Positions 23,588 to 46,140 of a DNA stretch of 64,000 bases are shown piece after piece (position 1 is the first letter of the stretch; each line of letters opens with the position of its first letter). The translations under genes and the position numbers were made by a program. Source of the DNA: Rhynchonema sp. JSB1_4 (taxonomy: Eukaryota > Nematoda > Chromadorea > Monhysterida > Xyalidae); contig JASAMV010001721.1 of assembly GCA_030248065.1 (NCBI GenBank), forward strand, positions 124,001 to 188,000, in the 5' to 3' direction. The notes under the pieces were generated by a model, which saw nothing but the letters and a program-made list of their open reading frames with translations, had not been told where the DNA came from and searched no databases.

Positions 23588-26500
23588 CTAAAATGAATAA
23601 ACAATCCAACCCAAACCAACCATTTCAACCGCGAAAAAATACGAATTTCGCCCACTTTGCAACCATCGAGATGCAATGCCGGCAATGAACACCAACGCCC
23701 AGCACACACATTGCACCAAGACAGTGCTGGAGAGCATACGGGTCGTCTCCATGTTGCGTTTGAGCAGCACGCGAATCACCAGCGATTGGTGCACACCTGC
23801 GAATACACACAGGGTGGCCAAGAAGTGACTTCACAAATTCAAGCTTGAGGGGCTAACATTTCGTACACAATGGTTTGCTTAAGGCGGGGAGACTCAGGAA
23901 GCTTGGGCTTAGGCTTGAGAGCCTATGTGAGTGCAAGCCCACCTCCAAACACTGAGAACAAGCCTGGTGTCGATGCACACTATAGGGTCTGCACCCGTTT
24001 CCACAGAGCGACGGTGCACGTGCACCAGCAAATCGTCAGTCCTTTGATCCTATACATCCTATGTATGTAGTCAGTCACGATCACCAACCGCTGTTCTTAA
24101 ATCGATCGAATATTCGCTGGTTGATTCGGCCGACAATCGGATGAATGACCATCGGTGCGACGATTGCGAACAGGAATATCACATAGATGATGATCAGAAT
24201 TGGCAATCTGCCAAGTCGCAGGATGCAATGCGGCAAAAGTGTTCCATCTGGCGCGGTTTGCGAATCGAAAAATATGAGACCGCAGGTGAACAGCACTGAC
24301 AACCACACGCCGCACAGAACGGCTGGAAAATGGGGATGAATTGTGATGAAAAAGAGCACAAATTCGTCTTTTTTTGTCAGTTCCTTGATTGTTTCATGCA
24401 AAGGAATTGGTTTTTCTCACCCTCCGAAACTCTGACAGAAAACTGAAAAAGGAGAACCGGGTGGTGACTACGGTCGTTTTGTCATTCGTGCTGTTTAACT
24501 TTTTCATTTTTATGACGTCAAGAATACTCACTTAGGTACCTGTAGAGGGTGGTATTTATAATTTGGGTTGGTGAACGACAGATTGGGGACCAAAATATCG
24601 CTCAAAGCTTTCACCACGTGTTTCACATGGAATGTCACCTATAGTTCAGTCACGTACATACCCACTGCAAATTGTGCAACGGTTGAGCCCCAGAGGTAAA
24701 CCATCGGGGAGGCAAATATTAGGACCCGAGACGCTTCAGGGCCAGGGCCACAGGTTCCGGACCAAAATGCTGGGCCAAATGTGACGAAATGATCACCCAC
24801 CAGTGGCCCATCGTCGTTTATCGTCAATCTGCGCGTGTTTGCTTGCGATCAGCGTGGCGTAGCTGCGATCGATCGACAGACCCACCAGCCCGAACAATAG
24901 TCCTCCGCGCGCGATGTTGAGTGGCAGCCAGCGCACGCCGCACAACGCGCGCGTCGACTGAAAACGTGCATGTAGGTGCCAACAAGTGCGCAAACCTTCT
25001 GTTGATGATGAGCTTCGATTTCGACCCATACCTTTTTATAGTTTTTTTAGTAGAAACTTGGTGCTTTAATGGACTTTGGGCAATGAGCCAACCACTGTTC
25101 CGGAGGCCGGTTGTTCACATGCATGACCCAAAAAAAATTTTGGATCTAATTTTAGCTCGCAGATTAGGTTCCGTATCTTTATGGGCCAGGTACTTTTTGG
25201 GCCACATAAGGTTTCGGACCAGGAACCTTTTGGGCCACGTACCTTTTGGGCCAGGTACCTTTTGGGCCAGGTACTTTTTGGGCCACATGTGCATGGCGTA
25301 CTTTTTGGGCCATGTACCGTTTGGGCTAGGAACGTTGACAGCCTGAACCAGGATCACATCCACAGTACCTGTGGCGAACTGATCTAGCGTCGATTATGTG
25401 AAAGTTGCACAACAGATGCCACATGCATTTTGAGTCAAGGTCTAGGCTTTTAGATCAAAAACATAAGTACCATGTGGGACACGGCTGTATATGGGTACCA
25501 TTTGCGACAGACATGTCAGAGGGACATACCCGCGTGTTGCAGTATGCGTCTGACTGACAAAAGTGTCTACAACCGGTAACAAACCACTCACAGCCTGTTC
25601 GTTTGACCACAAACAGTCTTTTTTGTTGATTTCTTTTTTTTCTGTAAGTAAAAATCACTGACTACAGTTTCTGTCAACTTTTTAGGCGCTATTTGTAGCC
25701 TTGTTCAAACATTAATGACTCTCCGAATGTTGGAAATCGAACGTGCACATAATTTATCGATCGCCATCAACACACAAGCGTAGACGTAGACGCCAGGTTG
25801 GTTGATGTCACATGAATGATGATATAAAGCACGTGGGTAAAAAACCATTTGACGGCGCGCGTCACATTTCAACAGTTTTTATTGGTGCCCACTCCTGATC
25901 ATAGTGTGATTTTTTCTTTCACATGGTGACCACAAATGTCAAACGTGACGTGATGTCAAACAAACGTATAAATATAGCGTTGTGATTATTGCTCAACAGT
26001 AAGCTCGTTTGGTTGCCCGACTCGTCTGGTTTTCACAGACCAGCGGTGCATCAGGTCATCGTCAGTGCGAATGCACCAGATAACCTTCATACAGTCTGCC
26101 CTCTTTTTAGTGACATGATTGGGACCCGCCATTTTCGGTCACTGCCACTGCACTATTTTCATGGAGCGGCAAATAGAGGGGCCAAGAAAAGGTTAGAACT
26201 ATTCACCACATGGTGGGCTTCAGGGGTACACTCTGTAAACTAACCAATAGGGGCATGTCGTTCAGAATCGGATAGAGCACAATGTCAATGAGCCAATTAA
26301 TGGCGCTGAAAGCAGAGAACAATGCACACGACACTGACATTGACATGAATATCCAGCGTACATTGGTGTCCACAAGAGAGACCGATTGTCGTAGGATCTG
26401 GAGGGTACAAGGGCGCATCAACTCACTGGTATAACTGGCAATAAGTTTGACTCTAAATACATGAATTGAAAATCCATTTTCTAAATCTGAGTTTCTGATA

Positions 26501-26854
26501 CCTAGTCGTCATTTTCTGAAAAATGGCCGCCAACAAACGCGGTCAGCACACAATTGTAAAGTCGCTTTAAAGAGGGTTTGACATCACACAAACTGCCGTT
26601 TGGCACACGGTTTATTCAACAATACCCACGCGCCATTATGTTCTTGCATGAAATGTTCTCAACCGTGAAACATCACGCACCTGCACCAGTTGCACGTTGA
26701 GCATACATCCGGCGCAGAGCAGTGCCACGTAGACCAGACCAAAAATGAGCGCCAAACCCTTGAAATCGCCAATTGCTTCATGTCCACGGTGACTGATTAT
26801 TACTTGATCGATTATTAATGTGGGATTTGTGGTGATGTTTAGATCGATGTACAT
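23588..26854 (-). CDS. seven-transmembrane (rhodopsin-like) chemoreceptor-type GPCR
   Basis: Five phase-consistent exons on the minus strand: 26681-26854 (ATG at 26852-26854), 26245-26397, 24801-24957, 24089-24322 and 23588-23796 (stop TAG). They encode 308 residues. The N-terminus carries NIT and NPT, the first a possible glycosylation sequon. TM1 is in exon 1 (GLALIFGLVYVALLCAG). A membrane stretch, MSVSCALFSAFSAINWLIDI, is in exon 2. Exon 3 has the end of TM3 with DRSYATL, equivalent to the DRY box. Exon 4 has TM4 and TM5 (LPILIIIYVIFLFAIVAP) and exon 5 TM6 and TM7. Length, the DR.YAT motif and low similarity to classic receptors recall nematode serpentine chemoreceptors (Sra/Srg superfamilies), which couple odorants to G proteins. 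The assignment to a subfamily is inference. The last helix ends at the stop with almost no cytoplasmic tail. Confidence 0.75.
25168..25340. repeat. tandem GGGCCAGGTACTTTTT units, relative of the 11378 foldback
   Basis: It begins GTTCCGTATCTTTATGGGCC, close to the end of the foldback at 11378, and continues as about nine ~18-20-bp units in which GGTCC is replaced by GGGCC. Only one arm is present. It lies in the receptor intron 24958-26244. Confidence 0.75.
26089..26195. repeat. TACAGTC TA-type MITE fragment
   Basis: It starts TACAGTCTGCCCTCTTTTTA, then GTGACATGATTGGGACC, and ends in AATAGAGGGGCC. It shares its left half with the copy at 31716 and with weaker copies near 4165, 19765, 56030 and 59330. 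Confidence 0.6.
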
Positions 26855-29800
26855 TTTGCACAGCTTGTGATTTTAACCTTTGCGTTTTAGTAAGTTACAT
26901 ATTCATATGTACAGTTGAGTGTAAGGCTGCGAAGCCACATGCACGCAATAACACATCGTTAAACACGCGAAGGTTAGGCCTCCAGGGGTGATATTTTCGA
27001 AATGGTGTAAAGGTCAGTTGGGTGTAAAGGTCGGTGGAAAGCTCGGTCGACAGCTCAGTGTGATAGACCTCGGTGTAATCTTGAAACATTCCACGTTAAT
27101 AACAGGCAATGTTTCACGTTTACACCGAGCCACGCCGACCGAGCTTTCGACCGAACTTTACACCGACCTTTACGCCCAACTGACCTTTACACCGTTTCGA
27201 AAATTCCACCCCAGGTCACAGTCAAGTCTTGTTATGGCCGGAGCCTCGCTGAGATCATAGGTGCAAGTATGCAATGTACACACAGACACAGAACAAAGAA
27301 GGCATATACGGTGCGCAAACCACATTGTGAGAATACAGAAAACATGATATCGGAGAATGCCACTTAAATCCCCCGAATTGGGGCTTTATTCGAAAATTTT
27401 CCGAACATTTTCCAGGTTGCTTATCTTGTCATAATCTTCACTACATCCAAAATACAAGAATAAGCACTTCAATATAGTGTAATTTTCGTGTTAACAAGCA
27501 TGTGTGAGTAGTTTAAACTGAAAGTAGTCCGAACGCAGGCAATTGCACTGTTCTTAAACTTTAGAAGAAAGAAAACCAGATTGTAGATCATTCAACAGGC
27601 ATTGTTTCGTGCTGCAGCAATATTCCGAATAAGCCGCCATTGGGTACTTTACTCGGAAATTTCCCGAGGGCTTATTTGGAAAAAAATTTATTTCAAAATC
27701 TCAAATCCAATGTGTGTCCTAAATAAGACTCTATGGGACTTACTTGATATTCTCAGGTATATTGCCTTGCGTCAAGTTGTTGATTAAATTCTCGGGGAAT
27801 TAAGTTGAGGGCGTTAGGGATGAAGAATACATACTGTACATATGGTTTTCGCTGTGTGCCATTGAACTGAATCATATTCTGACGTATGTATAAGTGAGAA
27901 CTATGAGCGAAAGAATCACCAGTGAAGGAGCTAACAAACGAAGGTATAGGCTTACACATACAGTCGTCAACACTTTGTTGTCAACATATATGTAGCAAGC
28001 CGAAACGCAGGGATCAGGAAGCACGGCTCAAACAATATGAATTCCAGAAGGTTCCTTTGTTTTTGGAAAGAGTCACAATCTGGCTGCTATGGTAACTGTG
28101 TCTGTGTGAATACGTGCACACATGGGCTCATACCGTGTCTATGAAGGCTCATATCCTTGACGCACAAAGGACAGGTGATAATTGCAACGGCTTAAACAAA
28201 GTATCAACTTTTGCCGGACGCGATTGTCAGTTTTGGGTTCGATCGTATAGTGTATGATTTTTAGTTTGACGCAAAAATTTTGACCAGCGTTAACATTCCT
28301 CATAATGTGTAGCAGAACATCTTTCACGCTGGTCGAAATTAGGGCGTCAACTCCAGGGGCATGGTTGCCATACATGTCCGATTTTATTGGGACCACAGGG
28401 AAAATCCTGCAATTTTTACACCGATATGCACTTGCTATCCAAAAAGTTATTCTTTTTGGCGGGCGCCGTGCTCAACTTTCTCAAAGGGGGGACGCCGGGG
28501 GTTACCTACAAGCACCCCTCGGTACGCCACTTGTCCAATCACACAGTATGGGCGAAATGGGCATTCGAAACCGGCAGAAGTTGATACGATTCGTTTTGTT
28601 TTGCATTGAGTGTGTGGTGAACAGCGTGGTGAAGTTTTCTGCAGTTTGTTCCTCCTCCGGTCACGTGACATGTCAAAATTTCTTGTTTATTTTACACGGA
28701 ACACTTTCGGTATTTACACTTTCGTCCTTCGCTTGTCCTCAAAACACATTCCTAAGTGCATTTTGAAGCTTTCTGAATATGTTTCCTATGGATTATTTTT
28801 CAATCACGCACATTATAATTTGCGACGAAGAAAAAACGTTGTGGGAAGAGAGCAAGAAAACATACAAAGAAGGCTTGATTTGCTTCCCTTCTTTCCCAGA
28901 CACAACGCTGTCGCTGACAGATAAATGAATGTTTGCACATAAACGGTCAAACGCAAGATTTCGGCGGACTGACACTGTTGCACCCCCGAGGTTAGATCAC
29001 CCGCACTCAAGTACAGGAATAAATGATCTTGGCTGATGTATAGTGTCTTCAAATTTCATCAAAAAAAAACCTTTGCCCTTTTTGCAAGAAACTAACATTC
29101 AGAATGCGGTTCATCGGGAAAAGGGACCTAACAGATTCAGATATGCAGCAAAAAAGTGATAAAGGTCTGATGATGGCTATAAATTCAAACATCATTTGTT
29201 CATCTTCCAAGATCAGATCGAAGCACCTTCCAGAGATCTTATGGTATGCGGCAACAAACAGAGACAACACAACACCACAACAATTGTTATGCATTACAGT
29301 TTGGATATGAGCGGGAATTTGCGGGATTAGGCCGCCGTTTTAGGTATAGGAAGTGCTGTGGCTGTGTGTGTGCGTGTGGCAGCAGCAAGTCTCACAGCGT
29401 GTGCGCTGCTAAGTCAACGCGTGCACAAACAGGCAAATAGAAAAATGGTGACTGTCGTCAACTAATGGTCTGGCAGTTTCGTCCGCAAGATAATGGCAAA
29501 TCTGCAAATGAACAGTGCAGCGTGCAGGTGGCCTGTTTCGACCTGTTTACACAGACGGACGGTGCACCAGGTCATCGTCAGTCTGAATGCACCAGATAGG
29601 TAGCCCACGACTTCAACAGCAAGAATTTCTCTTTTGAATGCATCCGCCGGACATCCAGTCACAAATTCAGCGCGCATAGTGCACAGCACAGTAAGACAGC
29701 ATCGATGTTCTGTGGGCTAGCCTAGGTACTTGTCCATTTGCCGTGCTGTAACCTCAACGTCGTTTCTAACCATATTGGCGTAACATCACATTTTGTTGCC

Positions 29801-29909
29801 TGTAATGGCTGATACAAATACATATTTCGGTGTTGTTCGATTTTGCCATTTCAATCAATAATATGCCAATCAATAATTATCGATTCATCGATCGATTCCC
29901 AAACCAACA
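26855..29909. other. intergenic between divergent genes, no gene seen
   Basis: Upstream regions of the receptor (minus) and the proline-rich protein (plus). It holds the foldback at 26979, a GACCAGCG hairpin relative at 28270-28350 and a 60-bp dispersed repeat copy at about 29545. A short open frame beginning MHLLSKKLFFLAGAVLNF near 28430 could not be tied to any family or exon. Confidence 0.5.
26979..27215. repeat. foldback repeat with GTGTAAAGGTC units
   Basis: Inverted arms of ~100 bp. The left reads CCTCCAGGGGTGATATTTTC and the right GAAAATTCCACCCCAGG. Each arm carries the sub-repeat GTGTAAAGGTCRGT two or more times. It is only 125 bp upstream of the receptor start codon. Confidence 0.82.
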
Positions 29910-32900
29910 ATGATGAGCGACTACTACCACCATCCATATAACGTGGCGACACGTGCCCAATACAACCGGCATTGTTACAATGGCAAACTGCAGATCGTTG
30001 AGCTAAATGCTGCTGCAACCATGTCGATGGAAAGTCTCAGGTTCGCGTAGCTCTAAGCCTACCTTCATTGTAGGTACACATACATGCATAGGTTGCAAGG
30101 TAATCAACGCAAAAATCGAATTACTGCATAATTCACATTGTGAAGGGACTACTTTGTGCGATTTCAACAAACCTGTTCCTATCCCCGCACACACACAAAC
30201 CACCAGACTGATTGAATCCCAGGTCCCATCGTACCCTCACACTTCCGCCACGTCCGAATACATTCGGCACTGAAACATCACTGAATCGTGCAGCATCAAC
30301 TACCGTAGCCCGACAGCCAGCAACCCACACGATGGGTGCGCGACGCAGATTGTTGCAACGCAGACACGGACAGACCATATACGCATTTGTGGATGTGGGT
30401 TTGAGGGTGTTGATGTCGTATTTATGTACGTGTCTCCGCTGTTTCTTTTCTTTCTTCCATCATCACCATCTATAATTTTTCCGGCAGCTTTTTTCATTGT
30501 TGCCCAATATCAATCTTGTTGTGTGTCTGTCAGGCGCATTGCGTCCAACAACCCAGGGAACATTCTGAACCATTCTCTACTTACTACCGATTGTGTTGTA
30601 TAGAGTTGTCAAAGAAAGAGATCACCCGTCCGAGGTCCAACTTTCGCATGGTGTAAGCGTGCTGTGCGGTGCGTATCTTCAGGATAAAATGTTCACCAGC
30701 TTCATTATGATGTTCTGTAGATTCAGCGAGCTACCGACTTTGCGCGGAGCTGATGTTTCAAACAATACATAAAGCAACAACGCTCAGTACTAAGATATGG
30801 TATGCACTGGGCACTTACTTGATGCATGCTCGCGCTGAATGAATCATTGGTGTATTGCAACGGTGATCCTCTTCTGGACTACCCTGTATACTACTGCACC
30901 GTATAGTTTTTTCAGCCAAATTCTACCCGCGGACCGTCACAGACTGCTTTTGTTATGCGCACACCATCGGGAAAATCATATTCTGGCCTGCTGCATATTC
31001 CACTTCCAACCCTTGGGATCCGTGTAGAATATCCTGCATCACTCCATGCTGCCAGAACACAACATTTCTGGAACACAACTGTTTGCGACTGCGGTGTACA
31101 CAATACTGAACAGTAGTTACCGTGTAATGACCATAATTATTGTCAATAAGCGGCCACACACACACAGCCCTTTTTCAAGTGGTCATCAAAATCATACGAC
31201 TGTAATCTCGAAACCGCAAGTGCTCAGCTCGCAGCCTGTTCATGCCACATCAATGTGACTGGGCGCCTGTGTTTGCAACAACATCCAGCCAGACACAAAC
31301 ACCAAGCCAAATATGATTAACCTTGACTGCCACTAACTTTAACTACTAATGCATGCACTAGTTTCGTTCGACCATACCTGATGCTTGCGCTTAAAAAATT
31401 TAGCACCCGGACCACGGCTTCATTTAATTTGAATTGCAACCCTCATGAATCCCTGAAATCACTGTCTTATGTGCAGCAGTTTCCCAATTTCTGTCAGTCT
31501 TTTAACCCTCGTGTACTTGACGCTCGTTCTGTCATCAGTAGATCCACCTTGTTATCGGTTGGATAAGGTCAGTTTGGTCTATCAACAGGTCAGGCGCTGA
31601 CCACGCACAGTTATATGATGCCCATAACGACGACATGCAAATACATTCATAAGAGGTGATTGTCATGTGCTTCTTTTTGCATCGTCTTCATTACCTGTGC
31701 GCCTGCGGCGTGTACAGTCTACCTTCTTTGCAATGACATGATTGGGATCTGGCATTTTCGTTCACTATATGCTATGAGAGATCAACAGATGATTACTGAT
31801 CAAAATGCCGTTGACGTGGAGGATTCAGCAGAGGTTCACCACAGAGAGGCTAGACTGTATATTCGCTGTCTACCCGCAGGTGCATGCCAGCTCTACCCAA
31901 TAGTGAATGCGAAAGTAAAGTGTACATGTGCACTTGCCTGCATGCAGCAACTGGAAAGAGTTGTAGAGTTCAGCGCCCTTGGATATTCTTAGCGCGCGCA
32001 TGATGACAAAACGTTTCTATCTGCACGCTTAATGTGCATAGCAACACTTGAGACAATAATTGTCACCACCATGTGATCAATATCCAACAATCTTGATTAT
32101 TCTGTCTCATGTTTCACGGATTAAGCAAGACCTGTTGATTGCCTGGTGTATCCGCCCAGTGCATACTGTGGCATGCGTTTATTCACAGATGCTCTACGCA
32201 CACATTGTCGATTCAATAACTTATAGTTGTCCATATCATTTTGAGAATACGTGTGTTTATTTGAGTGGGCCGCGCATTACAGTGCAGCAGCTGTATTGCG
32301 CTAATCATCCCAAAGTCGAAAAGTAGTCCAACGGCGCACAAAAAAACCCACCGTCAACTTCCAAGGTTGTCCGTGTACCCGTTATAGTTCGCAATTGAAA
32401 ATCGAAATCAGTGGGTCGCGCTTATAAATATCTCAACTTCGGTTGCGACTATCGACTGTCAATAATCTGATACACTTGCGCCTTACACGCAACACGACAC
32501 GGGCGGCCTGGGAAAAATTATGCCGATTTTTACTGAGCAGTTTGAAGATCAGTCTTATTGCGTAAGTTTGTTCGTGAGCTACATACATACTTGTATTGAA
32601 TATCATTCTGTACAGCATGTGACTTCTGCGATGAAAATAATCAAGGCCACGTTTTAAAAATAATCTACGCTTCGGATATACTTTTGTTTGTTTATGATAG
32701 TTTTGTAAAACAAGCTCCAATGAACCTGTTCTACATTTCAGCTTTTCCTTTTGAGTTTCCGTCATTGAAAGTACAGATATTCGTTTCCACACACGGCGTT
32801 TAGTTGGATTCCTCATTGTCTTGTTTTGCCATAAACTGGTTATTGCAGCAGCTGTTTTGTTCGTTCCCATCCTGGTTTCAATGCGTTGTCCTGTAACAAT

Positions 32901-35900
32901 AACAGCGTAGCGTTGTCAATGTTTCATTGTTCTCGATCACTTGTGCATGGTCCTCCTGGAACTGCAGTTCAGAAGACCGGTTATGTTTTGTTAGGAGTAA
33001 TCCCTGGACCATGAAATTTACATCACTCATTTTGAACATAAAATGCTGGTAAGCCGGAAATGACCACGTTTCCATTAAATCGTAATTGTATGATTCTGTC
33101 CCTAAGCTTCATTGGTCAGGAATGCAATAGTTTCAAAACATCTGTATATTTAAGCACGATTTTTAATGTTTCAAAATATAAAAACAAGCAAACAACAAGA
33201 TAAATGTTTGCAGAGCGATTCAGCGAGTCGAACCGGTGGTTGGGTGCCAGTGCAAACGACCACACCCCGTCCCTGGCATCAAGTGAATACAGAAGTATCG
33301 GCCAGAATGTTCGCCTCGGCATCCGATACACCGCCGGTCGTGCCGAAACGGTACAAATAAATTAATGTTGTTCTTTGTTTCATTTCGTTGCTTTTAATGA
33401 CAAAAACGAAGAGGAATTTTTCTATTCTATAATTCATTCTGTTGGTTAATGAAAAAAACCTTTTCCGTTTGTCGGCGTTGTTACAAATGTGAGATTCTGA
33501 AGCGTTACGCCCGACCAAGACAAAGAACATCAGGTGCATGCCCATATATGTATGAGACGTCTTCACGTACATACATTTGATTGGAGAGAGTTTCATTCAA
33601 ATCCAGCGCCCAGATGCTATGTAATGCTCAATAGTGACAAATTCTAGTTTATATTGTCAAGTATGTAAGTAGGTCGACATATCCATACTCACGTTAGGGC
33701 CATCTGTCAAAATGCACCTCACAAAGTGTGCGCATTTCTGAGAGAGTCAAGAACACAGCTCGTTGACGTCTGATTCACGACTTGTTTTGATTAATTTTTC
33801 TTTGTTCTTATACGCGTGCGTGTTGCATGGTGTAATCGACATAAAGTCCTGGTTTCTCTGGCAACGAATTCTTATTGAATTCGGCTGAGTTGCTTGAGTA
33901 AGGGCTTTGGACTGACCATTTTATTCATTTTATTTTATACCAAAGCTGGACGTGACGGATCACGTGTTTTTGAATTTGATTTTTTAGAGCATTTAGACTT
34001 GTACTTTTGATCAGCGTTGAGTTGTTTGATATGACTGCCTCCTGTAGCCTATTCGGAAAATCGCGAAATAGGCAGGGATGCGTTTAAAGAAGTCACGTGG
34101 TATTAAACAACGAAATCAGATTCAACCAGATGAGCAATGTGAAATCGCTTTTTGGCAGCAGAGTTGTATTAGCAGGGGGTGGGGTATATTATATGTATTG
34201 CGGGTCCAAGGAGAAGCACTTCGATATCTCAGCTACTGTATGTAGTAGAGCAATACCCCGGCTAGACAGAGGACCCAGGTTCGAGCCCCAGTTGAGGAAA
34301 GCAACTCTTTGTTCGCAAATACTTTTGGTATACGTTTCCGTTATTATCCGACCACATCCAGTCTGACACCAGCCATCGCAGTCAACAATTTAAAGTCAAC
34401 AAAACACATTTCCCCAACTTCGATAACACATTTACAGAGACTACCGCGACCGTCAGATCGCAGTCGACACGGCAACAGCAGCAGGCGTACATCAAGGACC
34501 GCCCAAACAACACCAACAACGTCAAGCATCAGAATCACCCTACGAAACGAGCGGAGTAGCAGGACCTGAACCAGTGATCACTGACAGCGACAGTCACCAA
34601 CAGAACAACGATCAACAAGCGCTCGTGCTGTACGAAGGACCGCCACAGCCTCCACCGCTACCGCCATACATGCCGCAGAGGTTGGGGATGGGGTTTATGT
34701 TCTTGGGCTTGATGGTCCGTGGAGATTATTGGTCCGAATTCACCATGATGTGGGTGCATAACAGCAGTGAATGTCGCCCGTTTCGTCCTGTTTTCACAGA
34801 CGGGCGGTGCACCAGGTCATTGTCAGTGCGAATGCATCAACTATCATAACAAATGCAGTTCGCCTACGCGATTAGCTAAGCGGATATAATTTCACTAATC
34901 GATCTCGTGAATTGTGGTGAGATAGTGAATTAGAACAAATTGGATTAATCCATCGAATCCGTGTAGCTACACACCAGAATTGTGACTTGGAAACTGCGCA
35001 AAATTCTCGCCTCATCTTGAGTTTGCTTCTTTTCTGTGGTTGACAATCAGAGGGTGTCGTGCCACGTGGTACTGGTCCAATGTGTTCAGCACTCTGCAAT
35101 TTACAGCCATCACTTAAAATGAAAAATATATGAAACAATTTCAAATTCCAGATATGGTGACGTGGGCAGCACCTTTTCGCCGTTCGGTATGATGATGATG
35201 GGTCCCGGTGGGCCGCCGCCCCCCTTCGGTCCCCCTCCACCTCCGATGTGTGGACCCCCACCCTTTGGCCAACCGGATCCCGGCATTCTCTGGACAGCAC
35301 AAGGACCCATGTGTATGCCACCACCACACATGGGAATGCCACCGCCTGGCTTCGGACCGCCGCCTATGATGGATGGAGGTACGGCATTTATGTATTAGCG
35401 TTGTATTGGCACTGACGATGACCTGGTGCACCTGCCGTCTGTGAGGTGTCGAAGTGAACAACCGTGTGCTGAACAATAAGCACCGTTCAGGAGCTTCTTC
35501 AAGCGGTGTGATAGTGACATCTCCATCTGGTGCATTCGCACTGACGATGTCCTGGTGCACCGCGGGCGCCTGTAAAAACAGGATAAGGCTGACAAACAGA
35601 GTGCACATTGTTGTTGACTTTATGCACGTTTTGATCATTAGTATCATCGTCTCACGTCGAGACAGCCACGGTTCAACTTCCACCAAACTTGACTATTTTT
35701 AGGCAAGAAGAAACACAAGAAGATGAAACGCAGCCGGAGCATGGAACAAATGATGATGCCCCCACCACCACCGGCCGCCTTCGGTATGCCCCCGCCCCAT
35801 GGTGGTGGCGGCGATTGTATGGCCCTGGCGTTGCCTTCACAAATGCAAATGGCGCCTCCGATGCCGCCAAAATTCGGACCCCCGATGGACCTTATCCCAC

Positions 35901-36091
35901 AGCCATTGCCCATGAAACATCAGCCAGGCAGCGCTGTGGAGACGGAATCGGCGTGCTATGTTGTGTGCTGCAAAGGACATACACAAGTGCTGTGGATTGT
36001 CGTTGGAATTTTGTTGGCCGGAGTGGTGCTTGGAGTGGTATTGGGACTCACGCTGGTGCAAGATAATGATGAACAAAGTTGGGATATTTGA
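29910..36091 (+). CDS. proline-rich single-pass membrane protein with LPPY motif
   Basis: Not recognised. Exons: 29910-30040, 30223 to about 30388, 33214-33350, 34438-34680, 35152-35378 and 35703-36091; about 430 residues, all phases fitting. The donor of exon 2 is uncertain: 30388, 30394 and 30406 all keep phase. The N-terminus is Tyr/His-rich (MMSDYYHHPYN). The middle is basic, then Gln-rich. Exons 4-6 are strongly Pro/Gly/Met-rich (PPPLPPYMPQR, GPPPPPMCGPPPFG, KKKHKKMKRSRS). LPPY fits a WW-domain ligand. Near the C-terminus ACYVVCC could be palmitoylated and is followed by a membrane helix, VLWIVVGILLAGVVLGVVLG, and a short acidic tail DNDEQSWDI. The likely topology is a long cytoplasmic N-terminus with a C-terminal anchor, or a type III protein (inference). 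No signal peptide was seen. The gene converges with seryl-tRNA synthetase. Confidence 0.75.
31716..31862. mobile_element. TACAGTC TA-type MITE
   Basis: About 147 bp starting TACAGTCTACCTTCTTT and ending AGAGAGGCTAGACTGTA, in inverted orientation with TA at both ends. It lies in the large intron before exon 3 of the proline-rich gene. Confidence 0.65.
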
Positions 36092-36916
36092 ATTAATTCA
36101 TTGATTTACTGTTGATTTTTGTTGTTGTTGCTTGTTTGCGCATCATTACTGTCGTTGCATGAGACTTGTGTCTCATCGTTTTCTCCAAGATTCCACAGAA
36201 TCGACGTTAAAATTGAACAGCCCACCTCATACTCATCCTATGAGGTTTGCGCCTGGGCCAAAGTTTAAGCCGAAACCCAAACAATTTTTTGAAAATGGTC
36301 AGATGCCAAGCTTGATTATCGCCTTGCTACGTTTCCGTGTCATTTTGTGCACCAACGCAGAAGTATGATTCGCCACTTATAAAAATTTTCCAGAATGTTT
36401 CGCTTCTCAACTGCGTGTGCAATTCAAAAAACTTCAGATTCGAGCGGCATTACAACAATTTTGCTCCGAATATCCGTATTCAAATTGTCATGAGCATTTC
36501 CATCTATCTATCTTACATTCTTTTGTTTATATATAAATAGAATGTCATTATGTCAATTGAACCGAGACAGAAGTGCCTAAAGTTTGTTGTGCGCTTGATG
36601 TATTCATGATATAAAGATTCATACCATCATTGTCCACCGCGTCTACTCACCAATCCAAGACACCAGGGCATAACTTTTTCCAAGCACACACAAAAACAGT
36701 CCATCCACACCACACCATCACAACAACGATAACAAATAACAAGGTTGTGCAACAAAAAAGGCAGATCGACGCAGAAAGGTATTCCATAATAATAACCGAT
36801 TTTTCGAAGATCACAAGCGAGAATGGGAAATGACGTGCTAACAGAAAACAAACATCCAGGTTCGAAAAGTCACCATACGATAAATATCTCTCATTTTACC
36901 AGACAATTAGCTGTTT
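36092..36916. other. intergenic between convergent genes
   Basis: It contains the two 3' ends (proline-rich gene, plus; seryl-tRNA synthetase, minus). No additional gene or repeat was identified. Confidence 0.5.

Positions 36917-46140
<9,224 letters not shown>

Noticed and set aside
28387..28584. Short frame starting MHLLSKKLFFLAGAVLNF resembling a small mitochondrial protein
   Set aside because: No family match recognised, followed directly by a stop with no splice partner; kept only as a note.
30850..31110. Minus-strand NVVFWQHGVMQ, recalling lipase QHG motifs
   Set aside because: The frame breaks immediately and no GxSxG or neighbouring exon was found.
32433..32870. 145-codon open frame on minus
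   Set aside because: Basic, low-information sequence inside the proline-rich gene's intron, no motif and no splice partners.
34258..34300. B-box-like GGTTCGAGCCC suggesting a tRNA gene
   Set aside because: The flanking T-stem does not pair (CCAGG against CCCAG) and no A box or cloverleaf could be drawn upstream.
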